Positions 6,938 through 13,803 of a stretch of 13,803 nucleotides of DNA are shown one piece after another. The translations under genes were made by a program, and so were the position numbers. The notes under the pieces are model-generated. The model saw only the letters and a program-made list of their open reading frames with translations. It was not told the origin of the DNA and searched no databases. The DNA comes from Prolixibacteraceae bacterium (GTDB lineage: Bacteria; Bacteroidota; Bacteroidia; Bacteroidales; Prolixibacteraceae), in assembly GCA_016788685.1 (NCBI GenBank), contig JAEUSS010000334.1, positions 1-13,803 of the forward strand, written 5' to 3'. Every line of letters begins with the position of its first letter. Position 1 is the first letter of the stretch.

Positions 6938-7735
6938 ATGCAACGGATTTTTTTTGCCGGAAACATCAGATTTCTTCGCGGTCGCAAGAAATTGAGCCAG
7001 GAAACCCTTGCTGCCAGACTGGGTCTGACCCGTGCTAAGCTTGCCGCCATCGAGGCAGGCAATACCAAATCTCCGCAGCCGGAAGACTACCTGAAATTTT
7101 CTGAATTCTTCAAAATAAGTATTGACTCCTTGCTGAAAATTGACCTTTCGAAATTGGGAGAACTGAAAATCAGGGAGCTGGAAGCCGGGAATGATGTGTA
7201 TATCCGGGGCGGGAATCTGCGGGTACTGGCTATTTCAGTTGACCGCTCGAACAACGAAAATGTGGAATACATTCCGGTAAAAGCAAAAGCCGGATACATG
7301 GCCGGATACAACGATCCGGAGTTTATCGCATCGTTACCAAAATATTCCCTGCCCAACCTTCCGGCAGACGGAACGTTCCGCATTTTTCCATCAACAGGAG
7401 ACTCCATGCGACCGGTACCGGAAGGCAGCGACATCATTGCGCAATATGTGCCGGACTGGACAAGTATAAAGGCAGACACGCCCTGCATTGTTATTCTGAA
7501 AGGACAGCAGGATTTTGTCTTTAAGCTGACAACAATGAATCCGGACAGCACCATCCTGCTGAAATCACTCAATCCTGAATACAAACCCTACACCGTTGAA
7601 GCCAATGACGTGATGGAAATCTGGCGATTTTATGCCTATACCAGCCGGGAATTTCCGGAGACCCAACCGGAGATGACAACTGTTCTGATGGCCATCAGGA
7701 ATCTGGAAGAAAAAATTGGGCAAATTCAGAAATAA
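6938..7735 (+). CDS. XRE-family repressor with self-cleaving S24 peptidase domain (LexA/CI-like)
   Basis: A 265-residue regulator, transcribed away from imuA. Residues ~7-65 form an XRE helix-turn-helix (L-S-Q-E-T-L-A-A-R-L-G-L-T-R-A-K-L-A-A-I-E). Residues ~110-235 are an S24 domain of the LexA/UmuD/CI type. The parts for RecA-stimulated autoproteolysis are all visible: an Ala-Gly bond at A118-G119 within K-A-K-A-G-Y-M-A-G-Y, the serine in S-T-G-D-S-M (S156), and the general-base lysine in F-V-F-K (K196). The Ser-Lys spacing of 40 is close to that of LexA (37). Its XRE DNA-binding domain differs from LexA's winged helix, so it resembles phage CI more than LexA. Its position and the shared operators suggest it represses imuA-imuB-dnaE2 and itself. 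The short C-terminal helix (~245-265) is of unknown role. Confidence 0.9.
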   Translation: MQRIFFAGNIRFLRGRKKLSQETLAARLGLTRAKLAAIEAGNTKSPQPEDYLKFSEFFKISIDSLLKIDLSKLGELKIRELEAGNDVYIRGGNLRVLAISVDRSNNENVEYIPVKAKAGYMAGYNDPEFIASLPKYSLPNLPADGTFRIFPSTGDSMRPVPEGSDIIAQYVPDWTSIKADTPCIVILKGQQDFVFKLTTMNPDSTILLKSLNPEYKPYTVEANDVMEIWRFYAYTSREFPETQPEMTTVLMAIRNLEEKIGQIQK

Positions 7736-7790
7736 GAACTCCGAAAAAAACAGTCCAATTAACTATCAATACAAGCAGATCTTATCGGGA

Positions 7791-7831
7791 TTATAAAAAT
7801 AAAAGCGCCCAAACCTTCCGATTTGAGCGCT
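7791..7831 (-). terminator. Intrinsic terminator after the fucosidase gene
   Basis: Read on the minus strand, AGCGCTCAAA pairs with TTTGGGCGCT (7831-7822 with 7813-7804) as a 10-bp stem with one G-U pair and an 8-base loop, followed by the T-rich run TTTATTTTTAT. It lies 25 bases past the GH29 stop. On the plus strand the G-U pair becomes a C-A mismatch and the tail is not T-rich, so it should work mainly leftward, insulating the glycosidase operon from the S24 gene; weak function for the S24 transcript is possible. Confidence 0.8.
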
Positions 7832-7855
7832 GCTATTTCATTTACTAACAAACGA

Positions 7856-9280
7856 TTAAGTGAGTGCTTTCTGAAAAGTCTTTTTAGAATCTTCACTACT
7901 TATTTCCAACACTATTACATAAGCCTGTTTGTTTATTGATTTTTCCGGACAGATAAAATAATCGTTGGGAGAAATCTCCTCAATTTTAAGATTCTTATCC
8001 GGAGAGCTTAACAGGTATGCCTTTTTAATGGTTTTCCCTTTGGGCAGAGTAACCCTGTATTTCCCTGAAATCGGTTGACTGAAAACAACCATGTTCACTT
8101 TACTCGGATCGGGCGATTGGGTGAAATAGCCCCAATCCTGCTTTTTGAGTCCAGCATAACCGCAATTATAAATGGCTTCGCTGTTGGGTTTCATCCACTG
8201 CCCAATTGCTTTTGCAATATTCCTTTCTTCCATACGAATATCGCCATTTCCCATTGGGCCAAAATTCAGCAGAAAATTTCCGTTTTGCGAAGTACACTGA
8301 ACCATCATCTCGATCAATTCTTCAGGCGTTTTCACATGACTGATGCTCCAATCCTTGTGGTAGCCCCATTGGTTTTCAGGTATAGTCATACAACATTCCC
8401 AATCACGCGTAGTTACTTTGGTATCCCACGCATCAGGCAAACGTCTTTCGTAGCCCGACTCGTAATCTCCCATTAACACGCCGTTGCTATCAAAGTGGCG
8501 GCTACCGTATTCATCAGCGCGCATGCGACTATTCACTATTAATCCCGGGCGCTTTTCCTTGAGCAGCTTCTCCAGTTCGTATGAGAACTGTCCGTTTTTC
8601 TTCCACGAAGCATCCCAGGTTCCGTCGAACCATAATCCTTTCACTTCGGGATAACGGGTAACCAATTCAACCAACTGATTTTTGGTATATTCTTTTAAAC
8701 TCTCGAAAGCGACACGGTCTTCTTCGTTTTTGATGTCGTACCTCCAGCCAGTGTGGTGCCAGTCGAGTACTGAATAGTAAAAATTCACATCAATTCCGGC
8801 AGCAGTATAGGCATCGACAAACTCGCGCAAAAGGTCTTTTCCATATGGCGTATTTTCAATATCGAAATCGGTATATTGACTGGGCCACATGCAAAAGCCT
8901 TCATGGTGTTTGGTCGTAATAGTGACATATTTCACCCCCATATTTTTTGCAATGGCTGCCCATTCAACCGGATTATATTTAGGCAAATCAAACTGAAAGC
9001 GTAGCGAATCCCAGGTTGAAGTAGGTATTTTGGCCGATGATTTTAAAAACTCTGCGGCATAATTGTAGGTTTTCCCCTTCCAAACACCTCCGGGAATTGC
9101 ATAAAGTCCCCAGTGAATAAATTGGCCAAAACGGTTTGAACGCCATTTTTTCATAGCTTCGTCCTGACGTGGCAATTCATTTAACTGTCCGTATTTCACG
9201 TCCTTTTTTTCCTTTGGCTGAGCGAATCCGGGAATAGTGAATAATGACAGAATTAATAAACAGAAAAATAAATTTCTCAT
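7856..9280 (-). CDS. Alpha-L-fucosidase, GH29, secreted
   Basis: A 474-residue glycosidase that should release alpha-linked L-fucose from glycan chain ends. An N-terminal signal peptide (hydrophobic 4-19, likely cut after F-A-Q or F-A) directs it out of the cytoplasm. There is no lipobox and no T9SS tail, so the periplasm is likely. GH29 hallmarks are F-G-Q-F-I-H-W-G-L-Y (51-60), T-K-H-H-E-G-F-C-M-W (123-132, fucose-contacting histidines) and L-W-F-D-G (216-220), in which D219 is the expected nucleophile. The acid/base is less certain; E278 in G-Y-E-R-R-L-P is the best candidate. After the barrel (to ~360) comes a small beta-sandwich. It lies 39 bp after the GH2 gene with no hairpin between, so the two are probably co-transcribed. 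Linkage preference cannot be read from sequence alone. Confidence 0.93.
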   Translation of the reverse strand: MRNLFFCLLILSLFTIPGFAQPKEKKDVKYGQLNELPRQDEAMKKWRSNRFGQFIHWGLYAIPGGVWKGKTYNYAAEFLKSSAKIPTSTWDSLRFQFDLPKYNPVEWAAIAKNMGVKYVTITTKHHEGFCMWPSQYTDFDIENTPYGKDLLREFVDAYTAAGIDVNFYYSVLDWHHTGWRYDIKNEEDRVAFESLKEYTKNQLVELVTRYPEVKGLWFDGTWDASWKKNGQFSYELEKLLKEKRPGLIVNSRMRADEYGSRHFDSNGVLMGDYESGYERRLPDAWDTKVTTRDWECCMTIPENQWGYHKDWSISHVKTPEELIEMMVQCTSQNGNFLLNFGPMGNGDIRMEERNIAKAIGQWMKPNSEAIYNCGYAGLKKQDWGYFTQSPDPSKVNMVVFSQPISGKYRVTLPKGKTIKKAYLLSSPDKNLKIEEISPNDYFICPEKSINKQAYVIVLEISSEDSKKTFQKALT

Positions 9281-9319
9281 GATTTGATTTAATTAGTTAC
9301 TTAAAATTGATTCATTTGC

Positions 9320-11437
9320 TTAGAAGCCGAAATGAGCATCGTTATTCTGATATTCCAGACTTTCACGATTTTTCTCCTCGGTAAAAGTCCAATCCAACTG
9401 GTCTTCAAACGATTTGCCATCCTTACAGGCAACCGCCTTAACTGTATTTTTCCCTTGTTGAAGCTTCACATTCTCGAAAATGAAATGCACCTTCGTTGTT
9501 CCTTGCTTCGCTCCGGTTAATTCTTTGCCGTTCAAATAAACTTTAGGAGTTCCAATATTGGAATACACCGTTACTGTGGTTACCTGTTTCTCGCGATCCT
9601 GGTTACGGCGCTGGGTTAGGTATACCACCGGCTCTTCGCTCCAGTTGGCCTTATACCAGTAAAACGAATCTTTGCGAACTTTCCGGTCAAAAGTTACCAA
9701 TCCTTTCAGGTTACGGGCATCAACGCCACCACGCGACCACATCGGGGCCGCAAAATCGAACATATTCCAGAGATAGGAAGCCAAAATATACGGATGTTTT
9801 TCGATTACACCCCACTGGACTTCGTGCATTTTTGTCTGGTATGTTTCGGGGAAATAATCGTCCCACCAACGGATAGTATTACCCAGATATTCAGTTTGAT
9901 GATAAATATTTGAATCGGCTCCGTACTCGGTTAACATCAGTTTATGGTTCGGGTAATTTTGTTCAAGTCCCTGCACCCAGGGTTCAATATCAGGAATAGT
10001 CTTCTCATACCAGCCGAAATAGCGGTTCATCCCCTGAATATCAGCATTCAGATTGACCGGATGATCCATGTTTCCGTAGCCATTTACCGAGACCGTGTAG
10101 CGCCCCGGATCTTCGGTTTTTGCCAGATCATGCATTTCCAGGGTTAATTGAGAGGTATAATCATGAGGCTTGTATACTTCGTTATGAAGTCCCCAAACAT
10201 AGATTGAAGGATGGTTGTAGCTTTGCCTGATCAGCTCTTGCAACTGCGATTTGGTATTTTCGGCCTCATCGCCGGTTACCCGGTTCACGAAGGGCACTTC
10301 AGCCCAAATAAGCAAACCCAAACTATCGCAACGTGAATAAACGTAATCAGATTGCTGATAATGAGCAAAACGAACCGTTGTTGCGCCTATTTCCATAATC
10401 ATATCCAAATCGGCATCATGATGCCTGTTTTCCAGGGCACTTCCTAATTGCCACCAATCCTGATGGCGGCACACTCCGTACATCGGAATTTTTTCACCAT
10501 TCAGGAATACTCCTTTACCGGCAACGATTTCTACTTTTCGTACCCCGAGAGGCTGGATGACCTCATCAAGAACCTGTCCGTGTGATTTTACCCGTGTGAT
10601 TACCTTGTAAAGGTATGGGTCTTTTCTCCCGTTCCAGAGGTGAGGTTTTTTCAGGGAAAATGCATGTTCGAACGACTGAATCCCCTGAGGGCTCAAAGAA
10701 ATCGGTATATTCTGCCGACTTACCGTTTTCCCCGACATATCGGCAATTTCTGTATCCAATTCGATATCGGATGCCTGTAAATTCCGGTTCGAAAGTTTTA
10801 CTTTCACTTTCACCTCCGCACTTTTTTCGCTCACAGCATTCTGCGAAACATATACTCCGCCTGACGCATAATCGGTAACGGCAATATTCACCTTGTCAGT
10901 AACAATCAGCCATACCGGACGATAGATTCCACCATATACCCCGAACAGGCTGTGGTTAACCGGGATCACGTCCGGACGTGCCGAATTGTCCACTTTCATT
11001 ATAATTTCGTTAGGCTCTCCGAATTTCACGGCATCAGTGATTTCGAATGAAAAAGCGGAATACCCGCCTTTGTGCTTCCCGATAAATACGCGATTCACAT
11101 ACAAATCGGCAACCTGACCGACCCCTTCAAAACGCAGGAATATTCTTTTTTCTTTCAAGTCCTCTGTCACATCAAATACTTTCTTATAACGTGTCTCTCC
11201 GGCATAGAAATTATTGTGTTTTTCCTGCATGTCCCGGGCATTCCAAGTATGAGGGATCTTTACATCTTCCCATTTCTGCTCCCAACTACTCATCAACTCA
11301 ACAGCTTCTGTAGGGAAAGGCCCTTTCTTGAACTGCCAATTGTCGTTAAATTGAATCGTTTTTCGTCCTTGAGCATAAACACCCGCCAACATCAACATCC
11401 CAACACTTAGGGCGATAAATCTTCTTTTCTCCATCAT
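9320..11437 (-). CDS. GH2 family glycosidase, probable beta-galactosidase, secreted
   Basis: A 705-residue enzyme with signal peptide (1-22, cleavage near Y-A-Q). Domain order is a sugar-binding jelly-roll (~25-185, with Y-G-G-I-Y-R-P-V at 168-175), an immunoglobulin-like domain (~186-295), a TIM barrel (~300-600) and a C-terminal DUF4982-like beta domain (~603-690). Catalytic residues are clear: acid/base E420 in W-G-L-H-N-E and nucleophile E504 in L-T-E-Y-G-A-D. It is of the short Bacteroidota GH2 type, not the ~1000-residue LacZ type. Beta-galactosidase is the likeliest activity; other GH2 specificities such as beta-glucuronidase cannot be excluded. Translation may start at the first or second of two adjacent ATGs (11437 or 11434). 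The 186 bp upstream (11438-11623) is AT-rich and should hold the operon promoter, but I see no clear TAnnTTTG box or hairpin there. Confidence 0.9.
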   Translation of the reverse strand: MMEKRRFIALSVGMLMLAGVYAQGRKTIQFNDNWQFKKGPFPTEAVELMSSWEQKWEDVKIPHTWNARDMQEKHNNFYAGETRYKKVFDVTEDLKEKRIFLRFEGVGQVADLYVNRVFIGKHKGGYSAFSFEITDAVKFGEPNEIIMKVDNSARPDVIPVNHSLFGVYGGIYRPVWLIVTDKVNIAVTDYASGGVYVSQNAVSEKSAEVKVKVKLSNRNLQASDIELDTEIADMSGKTVSRQNIPISLSPQGIQSFEHAFSLKKPHLWNGRKDPYLYKVITRVKSHGQVLDEVIQPLGVRKVEIVAGKGVFLNGEKIPMYGVCRHQDWWQLGSALENRHHDADLDMIMEIGATTVRFAHYQQSDYVYSRCDSLGLLIWAEVPFVNRVTGDEAENTKSQLQELIRQSYNHPSIYVWGLHNEVYKPHDYTSQLTLEMHDLAKTEDPGRYTVSVNGYGNMDHPVNLNADIQGMNRYFGWYEKTIPDIEPWVQGLEQNYPNHKLMLTEYGADSNIYHQTEYLGNTIRWWDDYFPETYQTKMHEVQWGVIEKHPYILASYLWNMFDFAAPMWSRGGVDARNLKGLVTFDRKVRKDSFYWYKANWSEEPVVYLTQRRNQDREKQVTTVTVYSNIGTPKVYLNGKELTGAKQGTTKVHFIFENVKLQQGKNTVKAVACKDGKSFEDQLDWTFTEEKNRESLEYQNNDAHFGF

Positions 11438-11623
11438 TTCAATTTAAATAAATCATCTACTTCTTTTCATTTCCTCATCGACTAGAAATCAGGAATAAAA
11501 ACAATGTCGTATTTCAATTCATTCAGTTTTTCATTCGACCAAACTCACACCATATTCTGCAATACTTAGGCCCAATCAAAGATTCCGGATTAAACGAAGC
11601 ACAACACGTTTCATTTCCAACAC

Positions 11624-13803
11624 TTAATATTTCACTGCTTTAAGAGTTTCCTGGCCCTGCGTATTCTTTAAGGTGACAATATAAACGCCATTGGTCCAGC
11701 CGCCACAACTAATCGACAAATCAGCAACCTCAGCCCTCGCTGGTGTATCCTGAAACAAACACTTCCCATTCAAATCCCACACATTAATTCCGGTAAGCGG
11801 CTGCTGCCCTTTAATATGCAAGCGATCTTCAACTTTACTGAAATAAATGCTGTACGACGGCTGAACAGTTGTTTTTATGCCGGCATTTGTGGCCATCGAT
11901 TTACGAACGCACCGTACCGAGGCGTGGTGCCGGGTATTTCGGTTTACGTAAGCTACCGCGTTGCTTCCGTTGATCAATACCTCGTGAAACCATGCTGTGG
12001 AAGGTAACAGAAAACTGGCTTTCAATCCCACCTTGTCGGCGCTATCGTAGGCATTAGCATCTTTATTAAACACCCCAGCGGGCAAAGCATTAAAACCAAC
12101 CTGCGCGGCTTTGGTTGCATTCACTTCTCCTTCACCTCTGGTCCAAAGACCATCAGTCTGGTCGTCCTGGTCTCCGCCACATTTCAGGCAGTTTGCAATA
12201 TTGTTTTTATCCACTCCGTATGTTGAAGAGATAGTATTCATCAATATGTCCCATTGCGCCTGTGTGGGTGCACTCCAGCCATCGGGGCACCAGGTAGCCG
12301 ATGATGCAACAGCGTTCGTCGGGTACATCCGTCCGTAGAATTTGCCGTCCGGATCATCTGACCCATACAAGCCAACTGTTCCCCGGGTTGACTCATTTAT
12401 TCCATCGTAACCATCCCAGTCCAGATTTTCCATAAACCAATCGTACTCGCCATATCGTTTGAATAAATATTGTTTATTGTCCCGCGAATCGGTAATTTCC
12501 CCTGTTTTAGTTGAATAATTGCAATATTTACTGATTGAAGCAGCACTATCTTTCGGGCGATTTTCTGTGGCGGGTTTCGAACTTGAAATTCCGACTAAGG
12601 GAAGAGGCAAGCATGAAGGTTTTGAATATGGAGAGCTTAGATGCAACTGATCATTGCAAACAGCCTTCTTAAGTCCGGCAGCTTCAACTGCCTTATCCAC
12701 TACACTTTGATAATACGGAGAGATTATAAAACCCCATTCATTAAAATAATCGCGCAAATCGTATCCCGAGAGTTGACATGCCTTTAAACAGAAATAACCT
12801 TGCCGTTCTTCGTCCGAACCTCCACCAATTTCCTCCTCACGGGCGATGCGGTGCAAACGATGGTAAAATTCATCGCCGAAAATAATCTGCAATTGGTCAA
12901 ACAACAATAAGCGACTGCTGTTAATGTCCCCTGCAACCGGTTTCAGTGTTTCATCATGAAAATTGCGCTGAGAAAGGGCAAGCCCGAAATAATCGGTTTT
13001 TAACTTATTCCAGATTTCTTCTGAAGAGCGGATAAACCCATCGCCAAAAAATGCACGTTGAACAGCCAGAGTATAAATATTAACAGTGGTTTCAGTAAAA
13101 TTACCCGGCTTATAGGCCCCTTGCTGATGTTGATGTCCCAATTCGTGGGCCACTCCCCAGTTGTTAGTCTCAATCATATTTTGTGTCAGCAAGCGATTTA
13201 GGGCAGCATCGCCGCAATACCCGGTCACCTGATTGGTCGCAAACATATACCCGGATCCCGCTTCAACAAACAAATGCCTGATTCCTTTAGCCAAACGGTG
13301 GTGCAGTGGATTTGAATCGTCATTCGACAAGCCGCTGATCCGATCTTCTGCCAGCAATATCTTATCAATGGCAGCCAACCAGGCTTCTTTATCATTGCTA
13401 ACGGAATACTTTAGTGCTGCATCGCGAGAAACCACTACCACAGCATCGTTGGTCGAAAACATGACGTCCGGTGTTTGATATTGCTCCAGCATACTTTCAA
13501 ATTCGGTGGCTGTTGTAATGCCCTGGATAAAGTAAGGAACACGTACGTGCTCGCTCCCAGGCAGAAAAGTAATTCTCGCTTTTCCTTTGGGCAGGTCAGC
13601 AGATGAAACGTATCGCAGGTAAACCATCCCACCCGGATGAGAAGCCGGATCAATGACGTTTTCACCAGCCGACAGGGTAATCTCGGTTACAGAGTTACCG
13701 GCTCTGCGGGGAGTCCCGATAACCATTCGCGGAAGCTGATTATCGGCTGCAGCAACCAAAACTTCAACATTAACGATAATCTTTTTACCGGCAGCGATAT
13801 AAA
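11624..13803 (-). CDS. M60-type zinc metallopeptidase with FISUMP domain and T9SS sorting tail, 5' end cut by window edge
   Basis: The frame is open through the right edge. A TTG at 13759 could be read as a start, but coding-like sequence (Y-I-A-A-G-K-K-I-I-V-N-V-E-V) continues upstream, so the gene is 5'-partial with about 726 codons visible. Part one is an M60/enhancin-like peptidase: a beta-rich N-terminal region, then W-G-V-A-H-E-L-G-H-Q-H-Q with the HExxH zinc site encoded at 13133-13147, followed by the conserved T-E-T-T-V-N-I-Y. M60 enzymes include proteases that cut O-glycosylated mucin-type proteins. After a Ser/Pro/Lys-rich linker (~12540-12640) comes a Fibrobacter-paralogue (FISUMP) domain, from D-S-R-D-N-K-Q-Y near 12490 to S-V-R-C-V-R near 11900. 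The last ~75 residues, ending in G-V-Y-I-V-T-L-K and L-K-A-V-K-Y, match a type A T9SS sorting domain, so the product should be exported or surface-bound. Confidence 0.88.
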   Translation of the reverse strand, partial: YIAAGKKIIVNVEVLVAAADNQLPRMVIGTPRRAGNSVTEITLSAGENVIDPASHPGGMVYLRYVSSADLPKGKARITFLPGSEHVRVPYFIQGITTATEFESMLEQYQTPDVMFSTNDAVVVVSRDAALKYSVSNDKEAWLAAIDKILLAEDRISGLSNDDSNPLHHRLAKGIRHLFVEAGSGYMFATNQVTGYCGDAALNRLLTQNMIETNNWGVAHELGHQHQQGAYKPGNFTETTVNIYTLAVQRAFFGDGFIRSSEEIWNKLKTDYFGLALSQRNFHDETLKPVAGDINSSRLLLFDQLQIIFGDEFYHRLHRIAREEEIGGGSDEERQGYFCLKACQLSGYDLRDYFNEWGFIISPYYQSVVDKAVEAAGLKKAVCNDQLHLSSPYSKPSCLPLPLVGISSSKPATENRPKDSAASISKYCNYSTKTGEITDSRDNKQYLFKRYGEYDWFMENLDWDGYDGINESTRGTVGLYGSDDPDGKFYGRMYPTNAVASSATWCPDGWSAPTQAQWDILMNTISSTYGVDKNNIANCLKCGGDQDDQTDGLWTRGEGEVNATKAAQVGFNALPAGVFNKDANAYDSADKVGLKASFLLPSTAWFHEVLINGSNAVAYVNRNTRHHASVRCVRKSMATNAGIKTTVQPSYSIYFSKVEDRLHIKGQQPLTGINVWDLNGKCLFQDTPARAEVADLSISCGGWTNGVYIVTLKNTQGQETLKAVKY

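Noticed and set aside
7087..7584. 165-codon open frame antisense to the S24 gene
   Set aside because: Shadow of the S24 coding sequence with no family resemblance.
13757..13759. TTG at 13757-13759 as the start of the M60 gene
   Set aside because: The reading frame continues to the window edge with plausible M60 N-terminal sequence, and no signal peptide follows the TTG although the protein carries a secretion tail.

Overview
The window looks like chromosomal DNA of a Bacteroidota (Bacteroidetes) bacterium, perhaps near the Marinilabiliales/Prolixibacteraceae; the finer placement is a guess. The evidence is a C-terminal type IX secretion (T9SS)-like sorting domain, a Fibrobacter-paralogue (FISUMP) domain, a TAnnTTTG-type -7 promoter element in front of a tRNA gene that encodes no CCA, mostly weak Shine-Dalgarno sequences, and secreted GH29 and GH2 glycosidases of the kind common in that phylum.

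Layout. (1) 1-993, minus: 3'-truncated gene for a class I isoprenoid-synthase-fold protein. (2) 1200-1347, plus: a self-contained tRNA-Leu(CAG) unit with promoter and hairpin terminator. (3) 1384-6861, minus: imuA-imuB-dnaE2, the inducible translesion 'mutasome', packed with an 8-base overlap and then a 17-base gap. (4) 6938-7735, plus: a divergently transcribed XRE-type repressor with a self-cleaving S24 peptidase domain. The 76 bp between it and imuA hold two abutting 23-bp inverted repeats of identical design (8-bp arms, 7-bp spacer). (5) 7856-11437, minus: GH2 beta-galactosidase-like gene followed by a GH29 alpha-L-fucosidase gene, 39 bp apart, ending in a strong hairpin terminator. (6) 11624 to the right edge, minus: 5'-truncated gene for a secreted M60-type zinc metallopeptidase fused to a FISUMP domain and a T9SS-like sorting signal.

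How the genes may work together. The mutasome and its S24 neighbour form a plausible damage-response module. DNA damage would activate RecA, RecA would promote self-cleavage of the S24 repressor, both operators would be released, and ImuA, ImuB and DnaE2 would be made for error-prone bypass synthesis. ImuB keeps the Y-family frame but has lost catalytic carboxylates. Candidate sliding-clamp peptides are visible both in ImuB and at the extreme C terminus of DnaE2. The right third reads as a glycoprotein-degradation set: an M60 peptidase (a family that includes mucin-cleaving enzymes) plus fucosidase and galactosidase. No SusC/SusD pair or dedicated regulator for it lies in the window.

The most noteworthy signal is the tandem operator between the S24 repressor and the mutasome. 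I see no CRISPR array, insertion sequence, integrase or obvious defence system.
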